A stretch of DNA of 23,153 nt from Plakobranchus ocellatus (Eukaryota; Mollusca; Gastropoda; Plakobranchidae): contig BLXT01006029.1 of the NCBI GenBank assembly GCA_019648995.1, forward strand, positions 124,659 through 147,811, read 5' to 3'. The notes beneath the pieces were generated by a model. The model worked only from the letters and a program-made list of their open reading frames with translations, was not told the origin of the DNA and did no database searches. Made by a program: the position numbers and the translations under genes. Shown piece after piece: positions 1-10,699 of this stretch (within the stretch, counting starts at the first letter, position 1; the number at the start of each line of letters is the position of its first letter).

Positions 1-1912
1 ACGCTCCTATGGGTCCCGTTGTAGCCAAGTTCCACTGTATTAACTCTTAGCATTATGTTCCTACAGGTTTTGTCAGCATTTCACTGCCCCTTTTCTACAC
101 TAATAATCTGCAGGCTTGTAGGCCTACTAGTATCATTGTCAGCATTTCATTGCCTTTTTCCTGTACTGAAAATTAGCACTATTGTAAGCATTTAGAAAAA
201 TGGTTGTGAAAACAGAAAAAAAAAAAAAGAAAGAAAAAACATATATAAGAACGTCCTTGGAATATGATATCAACAATGTCAGTATCAGTGGACTTCACTG
301 ACAAGTATCAGCAGACATTCATAAGGTCCTTTCAGCCTCAGTGTTCTCAAAATTGCCCACACATACAATGAAAATCAATAACTGAAGCAAAACCTTGTTC
401 ACCACTCAATGACACAATCCTCATTTTGTAAGATTGATCTTCATATCCAAAATTTTTCTCTTTCTTTTTTTTTTTAAGTGAAGACTTTCTGATCCCCTAC
501 ACTTATAATGCATCATAAGATGCACAAATTAGATTGGAGATACAAAAAAAATCCACCCTGTCTATCATTGAAAGCTATAAGGGTCTGATCTCTAAAGGAT
601 CAACTATAAAACTGACGAAAATCAAACTTCTCGACTAAACAGATGGCAGATACTGCTTATGCGACCATCTCTGACAAACTTGGTCAAGTAAGCTTCCAAG
701 ATAAAACAATTTCATTTTATAAATGGCGGTTAGAAAAACAAGAGGATAATTTTTTTTCAAATGCTTTGCTTGAGGAAATATATATATATATATTACCCTG
801 CTTTTTATTTTCAATATATTCCACATATTTAAGGAAAACAAATATGTTCTAGGCAAGGTTACACAAACTTTAACAAATTTCTAAACTAGCTTGGCATATC
901 TGACTTGAGAAAAAAAAAATAAATTTAGCAACGTTTTACAAATGCAGTTGTTAAGGAACAATGGATGAATCTACGAGCATAGCTTTCCACATTGATTCGA
1001 AATTGAACGGAAAAATAGCTAACAATTCCTATTTCTTTTCACTTATGCTGAAAGCAAATGGAAACTTTAAAAACTCAACAATAGCTTATCTCAAGTGAAA
1101 TATAAATGTCTAACATTGCAAAAACTTACACATATTTATCCCAATCTCTAAAATCAGTGTTAGCATTCCCACAATTTTTGATCTAACAATCTTGGAACTT
1201 TCTAGCTATAGCAAAATCTGAGAAAAGTTTGTCAACATGTAACTGAGAAAAAGAAAATGTAGCACGAAACATCACGCAAAGCTGATTGGATTTTTTTCTT
1301 TTGGTTAATGATTAAGAGATTTGATGTGTAGGATAACTATCTCTAACATTACTATTGAGAAATGTATTTGGCACAAATGTAAGTAAAAGTAATTTTACAA
1401 GACTTTAATAATTTTTCCACCTTGCTTCAGTAGTTCAGAAATAAGGGCCTTGTTTAAATTTATTTCTAAAATGACGCCTGGCAATCTGCTGACTTAAAGA
1501 AATTCTTGGTCTTTCATTCTGAGCGCTATTTTAGCCCTCTCAAGCTCCCCATGTTTTGGTCATTTATAAAAGACAGGGCCACATGTAACAAACATTTTTA
1601 TAATAACAAAATGTTTTTTGTTCAAGCCAATCGTTTGACTAGAAGGTACCGCATGTTTGAAACCGTAGAAAATCTGAGAACAGGATTTGAAGAATAGCTA
1701 CAGAATGTATAATAAAAGTACAGGTATTTCAACATTTACCAGTCTTTCAACAATTTCAAGTCAAAATGAAGTAACATACGTGGCCCCGATCGACACATAC
1801 AAAAAAGAAAAAAAAAAAAATTCAGCCTGAATACATAACAAGTGGACATCCCAGTTAGCAATAAATTTATTTAAGTTCTATGTACAACTAAATCCTATCT
1901 AAACTGCGTGTG
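1..1912. other. DNAJC3 3' UTR and flank, no coding signal
   Basis: AT-rich sequence rich in stop codons on both strands. Only short open stretches without conserved motifs occur. It contains degenerate copies of a TTGTCAGCATTTCA segment near 70-193, a poly(A)-rich tract near 210-240 and a short TA repeat near 778-793. The part next to 1913 is presumably DNAJC3 3' UTR; how far it runs is not visible. Confidence 0.6.
1866..1871 (-). terminator. Candidate poly(A) signal for DNAJC3
   Basis: TTTATT on the plus strand reads AATAAA on the gene strand, about 40 nt past the stop. Other copies lie further on (for example 1459-1464), and the region is so AT-rich that chance matches are expected. The true cleavage site is therefore undecided. 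Confidence 0.3.
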
Positions 1913-2052
1913 TCAGTTAAAGTTAAACTTGAAAGAGAATCCTCCGCCACCAAAAGGATTGAAACCTTGGTGGAAGAATGGATGGCCGTGCCCTCCCTGC
2001 TGCTCCTCGGGGTCCAGTGGATCCTCACCAGCGTCAAAACGTTGCCGCTTTT
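1913..2052 (-). CDS. DNAJC3: DNAJC3 coding exon 11 and stop codon
   Basis: Encodes EKRQRFDAGEDPLDPEEQ, a Gly/His/Phe-rich segment and the C-terminus FSFKFNFN followed by TGA at 1915-1913. The acceptor is ctacag. There is no KDEL-type tail, as in other DNAJC3 proteins. Confidence 0.95.
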
Positions 2053-5000
2053 CTGTAGATTTGATATCCAAACAAGCATACAGAGGATTAGAGTTTTGTT
2101 AATCTTCTATAAACTCATCTAAGGTGACATGTACAATCATTCAATCATGTTAGACTGACAAACTCTAGTCAATACTTTTCCATTTTACTAAAATAATTAT
2201 AATGAATTATACACATTTGCTTCAAACATAATCTACGGGAATGAAGAGCAATCAGCTTGCAATCATACATGCTCAGATACATTCCCTTTTTTTTTTTTTG
2301 AGCAACACTTCCAACTTAAATACCTTTTATCTACTAATGGAGATTTTAAATTCAATACAGATGGTTTCTCCCCTCTCTCTCTCACACACACATGTGCATA
2401 CAGAGTGAGAGAGAGATGGCAAAATAATAATAATAAAGAAAAAGATTAATTTCCAGTTACAAAAGACTATGCAAATAATTATAGTCCTTTAAAATTTATA
2501 GGGCTGTTGAGACTATTCTTTATAGTTATGAAAAAAACAAACCAAAACAAACTCATTCTAACATCAAAGAACCTTAATGACTTGATATTTCTATTACAGT
2601 TTCAGAGTTTCAGAAGGGGAAGAGGTTAGTAGATTCTTATATTTCAGGTTTTTTTTTTGTTTGTTTCTTTCAGTCCTGACCCTGTCTAGGCATTTTTTAG
2701 GCTTCCACTGATAATTCCCTTGCATTATGTAGCTCAAAACATGCAGATAAGATTTTAAAAAGTAAAGTGGGTCCCATGCTTAATCCAAGCATCTGGGAGC
2801 CAGGAATAGGGTCCTGATTCTTCTTGGCATACGGCATTTTGAGGTAGTTTGCCATTGTTTTCCTCGCTGCCTTTACTTTTCCCGGATCTTAAGAGACCTA
2901 GCTACCTATTTAGTGCTGGGTGACACAGGGGAACAATGAAAAATTGACTTGGTCTGGACTGAGATTCGAACCCCAGACCTCTTACTTGGTAGCCAACCGC
3001 CTTACTAGATGAGCACCCCAGATAAAATTTAAGTGATGTTGAAATCGACATCATCTCACTTCCAAGCACTGACCTGGATCAGTAAGCACTTCTTTTGCAG
3101 CAGCTAAATCAATGAATATTTTCTGAGCTTTCTCCTTCTGTGGCCCTTCCTCATGCTTGTCCGGGTGCCACTTCACCGCCAGCCTGCGGTAAGCTTTCAA
3201 TATATCCTTCTTTCTGGCATTCCTGTTGGGCAGTATGGTACACAAATGCTTAAACAACCTACATAAATTCTTTCACATACAGTTAAGATTTGAAAGAAGC
3301 CAAGGGGCTCCTCAAGTTTTTAAAAGCAAATTGCCACATTAAAAGAAAAAATATTTTTCAAAGTGTTTAGACATTTAACCTAGATTCAGCACATTTTTTT
3401 TTAAAGAGGTGCACAAAATCACATAAATGCAAGAATGTTCCTGCAAAATTCATGTTAGCTTTGATCTAGAAAATGATAAAGGTGCCTCAAGTTTGAAACT
3501 TCTCATATTAACTTAAGACTACTTATACTAAGGGTAACACTCAGTTGTTTTTTTACACCAGCACAAAGATATTTCTGACACTCAAAATAGAGTGCTTTCT
3601 CTAATTTAAAGCTTGCAATATTTAGGACCCGAGAATTAGTACTAATTTTTTTCTTTAATTGCCAAAAATTTGAAAACCCATTGTCTTCCTAAGCCCTTTA
3701 AATGAAAATGGAAACAAATTCTTTCACCTTCAGCATTTAAACTGAAAAAAAAAATGCCGAAATTTTTTCTCCACTCTATTTAACTAAACTTTAAAAAATA
3801 TAAAAACTACAGCTTGAAGATGCTTTTACAAAAATGCAGAACAAATTTTTATTTTAATATTTCAAACCTATTCACATTTGAGCCTGGATTATGAAAATGT
3901 ACCAGAAAATAAATCATTTTGGTAATTTCTTTTTTACCTTTTAACCCCCAATATTTTGTAATAATCCCTTTTTTTAGACTGCTTTTCCAATTTTTGGGCT
4001 CTTTGAAGCAATTCTCTTATTCGCCTTGAATTTTCATCTATTTCTTGTGCTGCCTGAAGTTCTTGTATTGCTGAAAGAAAAAAATGAAAAAAAAAACCAA
4101 AACTCTTAAACTTGCTGCAAAGTTTTGAACACCATTTGTTAGCTATATTAATTATAATATACATAAAGATAAAACACTAACAAAAACAAAGTCTTCAAGA
4201 GAGTAAACTTTTCCTCAGAAACCAATTGTCTCAAAGAAAGAAGTAACTAAACTTGACAGCATAAGTTACATTTGAAGCGAGCTCTTTTAAAGAAAAAAGC
4301 TTAAAACATTTTTGCGGCATGTTATGAACACAACTAATGTCTCTATTGACCAGTTATGAGTACAACTTATGTTTCTATTGACAAGTTATGAGCACCACTA
4401 ATGTTTCTATCATTCACATAAATCGCACCTGCTTGGTAGTCTTCGTTGGCTATATGAGCTTCTGCCTTGTCTGCCATTGCATCAATGTTTTGTGGATCAA
4501 GCTGAAGAACCTCGCTGCAGAACTTTAAACTTTCATCCACATTGGACAACTGGACACCGAAGACAAAATATATTTTTGTCAGAAAGTAATCACTTACTAA
4601 AAAGAACATATTGTCTCAGCACAAAACAAATATCATTTTTTGGAGATTATTTTTCTCAAGCTTTTTTAACTTCTCCTCCCTCGCCAATATTTACAAGAAA
4701 AACAACACTTTGGTATAAAAAAAAGGAGGGGTGGTTTTCAAAATTCCATTCCAGCTTTGACTAAATTTTAAAGCTTAAACCACAATGACAATTACAAAAA
4801 CAAATCTTAAAAAAGACAAAAAAAACGTAGCATACTGGCTTTAATATAACATAATATGTGCAATATATCCACTGATAATTATAATCTGAATGCCAAAACT
4901 TGATCTTTGTTTCAAATGAAACACTACCTATACATTTACACTTTATTTCTACCCCATTACTTTTGCCTAAAAAGGAAATCTGCTAGTTGATGTTTTGCTA

Positions 5001-8000
5001 TATAAACAAGAATTAGAATACTTTTTAAGACAACTTTTGAACCAATGTGTTCATTGCTTCGCCACATCTGATCTCAAAACATTAGAATTCATTGTTAGAT
5101 TTTAGCCTGTTTCAAGCTAAAAAAATTAAAGACAATTTGTGAACCAAAGTAATGACTGCTTGGTGCTATCTTATCTCAAATATTAACATCAGGTATTTCT
5201 CCTTGTTTCAAGCTTGAAAAAGAAAAAAAAGAAAAACCCACCTTTGAGTGACAATGGCACAAGTAGGACTTCGCTCTGACCACAAACTGAGGTGAGTCTG
5301 GGTCTGTCTTGATGATATTGGACGCTTTACTCACACACTCGTCGTACTGTTCATGCACTTTCAAGTCTTGAGCATCTTTGAGCTGCTTTGCCAACTTCTT
5401 CACAAGCTTGTAGTGGCTGTGACAGCGCTTGTGGTCAGGATCTAGTTTGAGGCACTCTCGGATTTGACTGGAAAAGCCAACAGACAAAAAAAATATGTCA
5501 CGATGCTATGGCTTTGAAAGACAGGGTATTACAAAGAATGTGTTACAATTCATACTGCATCAATATACTATACATCACTTTTGATTGTCTCCTATATCAC
5601 TCTTTTTTTTTTTTTTCAAACCATAATGTGACAATATTTCTGTTTAGCAAAAAGAACAGGGCCATCCAGACCAAGCTAGATATTAACAGGCATTCATGAA
5701 GATTCTATGACACTGAAATGAAAAGGGAGAAGAAAAACAGCAACTCACTTTAAGCTTTCCTCCTCCTCACCCATTCTGTAGTGAAGGAGAGACATGCGGA
5801 GAAAAGCCTGCTGATTGTCTGGAATGAGTTTGGCTGTTGGACGGATGTCACTGATAGCTTTAAAGAGCTCCCCCATTGCCTCGTAAGCTTCTGCCCTCAT
5901 CTCCCTCAAAGTGGTATCCCAGGGACAAAGCTGGAGAATATATGGCAACATAAAAAATTAAACAAACTATGAAGGGGGTGGACAAACAAGAATGCAAATT
6001 CCTGGGCATTTTTTAAACAACAAGAGTGATTTTTATCCATTGCAAAATATTGAAGGAAAGGATGATGCCAATACTGGAGATAAGTTAAAAAAAAAATCAC
6101 TAGACCATCTTCAAGCACAGAAAGCATCCTTCTGCTTTAAAGAAAAAAAATAAGATCATTATTACTCCACAGTACAAGATCTATTTTAAGATCATTGTTT
6201 TACTCGTTAAAAATCCTTATCAGTACATCCATAAAGCAAATTGGTCGTCTTCCACAAGAATTATTTCAAATGACTACATATCATTCACTTGAATTAAAGT
6301 TACTTGAGTTCTGACATTAAAACAATAACTTTTCCCAACATTCAAGTTTATCTTATGTATCCTAAGTCTTTGTGAACTAACAACTGATGCACTTTTACTA
6401 CTACAATATTCTATCATTTTTTTTTTATTTCAATTATTTTTCAAGCTTGGAATTAGCAATTTTAGGGTGGAGCAAACACACCAATTAAAATCAAAAACAA
6501 TAAGACCGAAAAACAAACAAACAAACAAAAAAGACAAACAACCCAATAACAAAAAATGTACACAAAACATGATAACTAACCTCAATAGGCTCTTCAAGGG
6601 CTACAATAACACTCTCATAATCTTGGTATTCCAGATATTGCCTGGCCAGAGCCACATTTTCCCTTATCGGGCCAATTTTGAGTGCTTTACCAATGGCTTC
6701 CTCATTGTTTGGCTCTCGGTTAATCTACAGGTATGAAGTCCATCAAAAGAATCTCATTAAATAATTATGCATAAAAAATTCAAGAAGAAGAATTTGAGTG
6801 CATGAGTGAATAAATTTTTGCAATTTCGATCAGCCACTTTCAAACTCATAAAGATTAAATGATTGATTTGCATTCAATACAGAGCCCACTCTTCCTCACA
6901 ATCTAATTAAGAGTAATTTGCATACAAGCTGCTACAAGTTTCAATTACGTTGCTATAGGGGACACAGGTGTCATCCCTTAATCACTCCCACTCGTTTTAT
7001 TTAGGCAGACGCAATTCTAGTGAGGCCTAATCAGACCATGGTTAAAAGAAAAAAAAAAAATTACTATGGTACGATGTTCATAAAATAAAGATTTTTTTTT
7101 TTTTTTTATAATCCTAGTGCTTGCATGTCTTAGAAAACCCACATGAGTTTGTAAACAACATCTCTATCAAATTTGATGCATCCATACATTTTTTTTATGA
7201 TGCCACATAGCTCATGTGACATAGCAGTATGTGCACCAAAACATTTTAAAACACTTGGATGAAATTTAAGTTCATGTACTGCACAAGTTAGACATTTCAA
7301 TGTAAGTGGATAATTACATCATTATATTTGCTGCATTGGCTCATTGTGTAAACTGTGTGCGATGATTTTATCATTCAAGGTGACAAGAGTTTTATCTATA
7401 AGAGTCTTGCAGAATTTTCAAGCCTGCTACTAAATATAGAGAATGGATGCCATGAATAATGAGGCTATAAAAGGTTGAACACTTTTAAAAAGGAACGATC
7501 ATAAAAAAAATATATATTAAAAAAAGAAACAGGAAAAGCCAAAGGAACCCAGAGAAAGTGTCAATCTGTTTGAAAAAAAAATGAATAAAACTGTAAACCC
7601 AAGCAAAAACTTACAACTTCATTGAAATCAAGCAATGCTTCGTCTAGCTTTCCCTGTTTCAGCAACACATTGCCTCGCTGCATTCGAGCCTGTTAAGATG
7701 AGACCCAAGTTTGTTTCATTTTTAGATATGAAAACATTATATACTCTGGATCAGTAATGAAAACTTTTAAAAATCACAATAATGAGATGTTTGATGCCAA
7801 GTGAAGGAGAACTTGACCTGCGAACTAGACATGAATTCTTCAAATCTCTGCAACCTATAACAAGAAAAGGGTCTCTCAGCAAAACTTTACGTTAGACAGT
7901 GAAAAATACAATCAGAAATATGTCAACAGGTATTGATATTCGACAAGGCTTTTTTTTTTTCATCAGTAGATCTCTTCTTACAAAATCTTGATTAAGTTAA

Positions 8001-10548
8001 TAGTTAGCACAGCTCCAATAGGGTAAAAAAAACTTTTGAAGAAAGGAACATTAGTGGGAGCCCTCCCCTCTTCCCTGTTTTCTTTATGAGAAGCAGTTTG
8101 TCCAGAGACAACTCACAATGATTCCATGGTTTTCTGCATTTTCCAAATTGTTATATAGTTACTTTTTTTTCTTAATAGGTCATCAGATTGATCAACTAAA
8201 CTGGGCTGAAATTCATATTTTAAGACCTTTTAAATTGTAAATATAACACAGACATGTCAATTCCAATTGTATCCATGTAAACTTTGATTTGAGGTCATGC
8301 AATGTATGAAAGTCTTAAATATTGTTATCAAATAAAGCTAACACTATAAAGATAACTCACCGCTGTAAAGTCTGGTTTTAACTTGACTACCTTGTCCAAA
8401 TCAGGAAGGGCAGAACGAGATTTGCCCAGAGCCAGATAAACAGTAGCGCGCCTGTAATACGTCAAGTAATTGTCTGGATCTCCATCTAAAAACAAAAACA
8501 TGATTTAAAATATCTAAAAATCAAGGAAAGAAATTTGATCATAACAAATGAAGGAAAATGGGTGCTATTCTATGAAATTATTATATTATACAGGGGTAAA
8601 AAAAAATTATTTTTTAAAATAATATAATGCACTAGTACACAAGTTATGCTCATGTCAAAATACAGTTTCAATATCATTGCCTTCCTGAGTCTAAGAGCTA
8701 TCAGAGCAATATCAACATTGCTGCTGCCCCTCTTGTATGACAAGGACATAACTCATACTAAATTAATTCACAGTTTCTAAACTACTGACATACCGAGTCC
8801 AACCAAGGCTGATCAGATTATTTTTATGTTATAGAAATGCGCCAATACCATTTTGTAAAACAGAAACCAATGATGAAATAAATTTTGGTATACTTAAGAG
8901 CAATATTTCATAATTCAAAAGGATCCCAAATGACTTCTGCCATTATTGTAGAGAAGTAACATTGCATTTATTTATCACATTAATTTTACTCCCACTCTCT
9001 GATATATGCTTGGGTTAGGTGTCCATTTTATCCTCATTTCTTCCTTCTTTTCTTTGATAAGATATGACTCTTTTTCAAAAGTTTTGAGACACTGTCACAT
9101 TCAGAGCTCTATATTTCTGTAACTCTACTTCCTTTCTTTTTCTGAAAATTGATTCCAGTGCAATAGCAATTTTACCCATCAAAATGATTGACTTAGGTTG
9201 GAAACCCTTGTTTGCTTTTGAATTTCCATCATTATCACATCTCACACCATTTTTATCCATTGTTGGTTGCCCTACACTTAAATTATTTTATTTCCAAACA
9301 AACCTTCACTATAATATCTCATAAATCTTAAAATTCAAGGTTTGAAAATCAAAACTGCACAGATACTGTTTATAAAAAATGTATTACATGATGAAATTAC
9401 TAAGGGCACATTAAGCACCATAAAAATTAAACCTAGCGTACTTCACAGTGTTGAACATTGATGATAATATTCTAATGTTTACTGATATAGTTCTGCCATA
9501 AAAATGAAGAGCATCATTGCCCATAAACTAAGCACTGATAATACTGCATTTCATTTGGCTGCAGCAGATTATTAAATAACATTCTGCACTTCAAAGTAAT
9601 TATTGTAGATGGGGAAGACAGAGTTAAATCTGGGAATTATGTAACAGAATTAGTCCAATGCCATGCCAAAATGGGTTTAACCATTTCACTTTAATTTGCA
9701 TACAACAATACACATGATTTTAGTGATTATTTTGTGAACAGTTTAAACAATCCTACATACCTACGGCTGCATGATAGTGAGATAGAGCATCTGCAAGTTG
9801 CCCTGCAGCCAGCAGTTTTTTGCCCATTTCCAAGTGTTGCTCCACCTCAGGATTTACGCCTTCAACCACTGAAAAGAAAAGAAAAGATTATAAATAGTTC
9901 CTTATATCTCTGAACTCTTGTTCCTTCTAATTAATCTAATTGTTGCATTGTCAGTCTTAATTTACCTGTCTAGATAAATAAAATATTTTTGTTTTAAATT
10001 GGGAATCGTTTAAGGACACCTTGTTACTTATAAATAAATGAAACATTAAAAAGAAAGTTCGTCAAAATACCCAAATTATAACATTAGGCCTAATGATAAC
10101 TAGGCCTAGAGACTAGATCTAGTTCATTTATCAGGAGGACACACAATTAAATACTCCTTTTTCTCGTTTTCAAAATACAATAACTTCATAGAAATCTATG
10201 TATGCTTTAAATATTCAAATCAATTGTACATATTTGTTATGTAACAAGAAAAAAGACTAAATCTGAAAATTCGCCGATGTACAATGATTACAATCGAAAA
10301 AATTATATTTTAAACTCTTGAAACTAGATTTAAAGTTAGATCATGCTCATGCAATGCAAATCAAATATATTTCCATGTAGGCCAAATGATGAGCTTCAAA
10401 TAGACTGGACACTTAATATATTTTGTTCTACAAATTCAAACAGTTAGGCTTACTTACCATGGTTGAAGTTGTAAATATCGCATGTTAACATCAAGACTGT
10501 AAACGATCGCACAAGGCGAGACCATTGATCCGGATACTCTAATTTCAT
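1913..10548 (-). CDS. DNAJC3: DNAJC3 / P58IPK, ER-lumenal TPR and J-domain cochaperone (complete, 11 coding exons)
   Basis: Spliced CDS on the minus strand, in transcript order: 10548-10458, 9868-9761, 8485-8361, 7689-7615, 6724-6581, 5930-5749, 5467-5242, 4549-4429, 4222-free gap then 4070-3938, 3222-3074, 2052-1913. The sum is 1494 nt (497 residues plus stop), close to the 504 of human DNAJC3, and all phases agree. The protein starts with a basic then hydrophobic leader (hydrophobic core FTVLML, residues 16-21), consistent with an ER signal peptide. TPR helices follow (motifs GKKLLAAGQLADAL, DGDPDNY, YYRRATVYLALGKS, LLKQGKLDEA). The J domain spans about residues 393-461 with KRDYYKILGVKR and the HPD triad at 421-423. 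The C-terminus is Gly/Phe-rich and ends FKFNFN, nearly the vertebrate ending. Family knowledge: it binds unfolded clients by its TPRs and stimulates BiP ATPase in the ER lumen; the older literature also describes inhibition of PKR/PERK. Start choice is the ATG at 10548; an upstream in-frame start through a leader intron is possible. Confidence 0.96.
2370..2416. repeat. CT/CA/GA compound microsatellite forming an inverted repeat
   Basis: A CTCTCTCTCTCAC arm, a CA-rich middle with CATGTGCAT, then GTGAGAGAGAGAT. The outer arms are reverse complements, so the compound repeat is also a potential hairpin. It lies in a DNAJC3 intron. Confidence 0.7.
2760..3020 (-). mobile_element. tRNA-derived SINE in a DNAJC3 intron
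   Basis: Reading the minus strand, the element opens with a tRNA-like head, GGGGTGCTCATCTAGTAAGG (A-box region, about 3019-3000). A B-box GGTTCGAATC follows at 2972-2963. Next comes a non-tRNA central part containing CACCCAGCACTAAATAGG and a tail reaching an A-rich end near 2760. The flanks share an imperfect direct repeat (AGATAAGATTTTAAA at 2745-2759 against AGATAAAATTTAAG at 3020-3033), a plausible target-site duplication. It lies between coding exons 10 and 11 in the same orientation as the gene. I cannot name the SINE family from memory. Confidence 0.78.
3074..3222 (-). CDS. DNAJC3: DNAJC3 coding exon 10 (J-domain core with HPD)
   Basis: Encodes NARKKDILKAYRRLAVKW, HPDKHEEG and IFIDLAAAKEVLTDP: J-domain helix II, the HPD loop that activates Hsp70 ATPase, and helix III. 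The HPD motif is intact. The donor G|GTCAGT is phase 1. Confidence 0.97.
3938..4070 (-). CDS. DNAJC3: DNAJC3 coding exon 9 (last TPR and start of J domain)
   Basis: Encodes AIQELQAAQEIDENSRRI, a basic linker, and the opening of the J domain, KRDYYKILGVKR. The acceptor is tctttcag; the donor AAAAG|GTAAAA is phase 2. Confidence 0.95.
4321..4416. repeat. Three tandem copies of a 32-bp unit
   Basis: Units at 4321-4352, 4353-4384 and 4385-4416, each starting GTTATGA and containing AATGT/TATGT..TCTAT. The first two end ATTGACCA and ATTGACAA; the third has diverged at its end. The array stops 12 bp short of the end of DNAJC3 exon 8, inside the intron just past its donor. Confidence 0.85.
4429..4549 (-). 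CDS. DNAJC3: DNAJC3 coding exon 8 (TPR)
   Basis: Encodes NVDESLKFCSEVLQLDPQN and then ADKAEAHIANEDYQA. The acceptor tgtccag fixes the start because the join gives HSK-LSNVDESLKF, the same spacing as in the human protein. The donor G|GTGCGA is phase 1. Confidence 0.93.
5242..5467 (-). CDS. DNAJC3: DNAJC3 coding exon 7 (TPR)
   Basis: The largest coding exon (226 nt). It encodes IRECLKLDPDHKRCHSHYK and ends at a CHCHSK segment with Cys and His placed as in vertebrate DNAJC3. The donor is AAG|GTGGGT in phase 0. Confidence 0.95.
5749..5930 (-). CDS. DNAJC3: DNAJC3 coding exon 6 (TPR)
   Basis: Encodes LCPWDTTLREMRAEAYEAMG and then AISDIRPTAKLIPDNQQAF, matching the CVWDAELRELRAE region of human DNAJC3. 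The donor is TTAAA|GTGAGT in phase 2. Confidence 0.95.
6581..6724 (-). CDS. DNAJC3: DNAJC3 coding exon 5 (inter-TPR linker and helix)
   Basis: A 144-nt phase 0-0 exon starting INREPNNEEA and ending VALEEPIE. This is the less conserved stretch that matches the Asn/Glu-rich linker and following TPR of human DNAJC3. Acceptor cctgtag, donor GAG|GTTAGT. Confidence 0.9.
7615..7689 (-). CDS. DNAJC3: DNAJC3 coding exon 4 (TPR)
   Basis: A 75-nt phase 0-0 exon encoding ARMQRGNVLLKQGKLDEA and DFNEV. The acceptor is ttaacag; the donor is GTT|GTAAGT. Confidence 0.95.
8361..8485 (-). CDS. DNAJC3: DNAJC3 coding exon 3 (TPR)
   Basis: Encodes DGDPDNYLTYYRRATVYLAL then a TPR helix containing ALPDLDKVVKLKPDFTA. 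The donor is GCG|GTGAGT in phase 0. Very close to the human protein, so the frame is certain. Confidence 0.96.
9761..9868 (-). CDS. DNAJC3: DNAJC3 coding exon 2 (first TPR)
   Basis: Encodes GVNPEVEQHLEMGKKLL followed by AAGQLADALSHYHAAV, which lines up almost residue for residue with the first TPR of vertebrate DNAJC3. The acceptor is ttttcag; the donor is G|GTATGT in phase 1. Confidence 0.95.
10458..10548 (-). CDS. DNAJC3: DNAJC3 coding exon 1 (signal peptide)
   Basis: Encodes residues 1-30, starting MKLEYPDQW and including the hydrophobic stretch FTVLMLT, so it supplies the signal peptide. It ends CAT G|GTAAGTA, a strong donor in phase 1. The ATG has G at -3. The exon probably extends upstream as 5' UTR to an acceptor at 10569-10570 or 10565-10566. 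Confidence 0.85.
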
Positions 10549-10699
10549 GACGTATTCATGAACGCTGTCTGCAAATTTTAGTAAACGGTTGATTCAAAGC
10601 AATTACAGATTGATTAACTAATTTGAAAAGAACTATGGCCTAGCTGCACATCTTACATCCTCATCGAGACTGAAGTCTTAGGTTTCATTTTCATTTGAC

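Larger units (their letters stand above)
2053..10457 (-). other. DNAJC3 introns
   Basis: Ten introns separate the coding exons: 2053-3073, 3223-3937, 4071-4428, 4550-5241, 5468-5748, 5931-6580, 6725-7614, 7690-8360, 8486-9760 and 9869-10457. All begin GT and end AG on the gene strand. Apart from the SINE and tandem repeats listed separately, I see AT-rich sequence with A/T runs (for example 7051-7107, an A run then a T run) and a (CAAA)n tract near 6509-6530. Short open stretches on either strand have no recognisable protein motif. Confidence 0.8.

Noticed and set aside
643-856. Open frames on both strands in the left flank
   Set aside because: They overlap each other over a TA repeat and T/A runs and show no protein features.
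1888-2122. Open frames in alternative frames over DNAJC3 exon 11 on both strands
   Set aside because: They are shadows of the terminal DNAJC3 exon, whose frame is fixed by the conserved C-terminus.
7051-7107. Poly(A) run followed by a poly(T) run, considered as retroposon tails
   Set aside because: No element body, target-site duplication or coding remnant adjoins it; similar homopolymers occur throughout the window.
9075-9260. 61-codon minus-strand open frame in a DNAJC3 intron
   Set aside because: No recognisable domain, no splice sites in a useful phase, and the flanking DNAJC3 exons join correctly without it.
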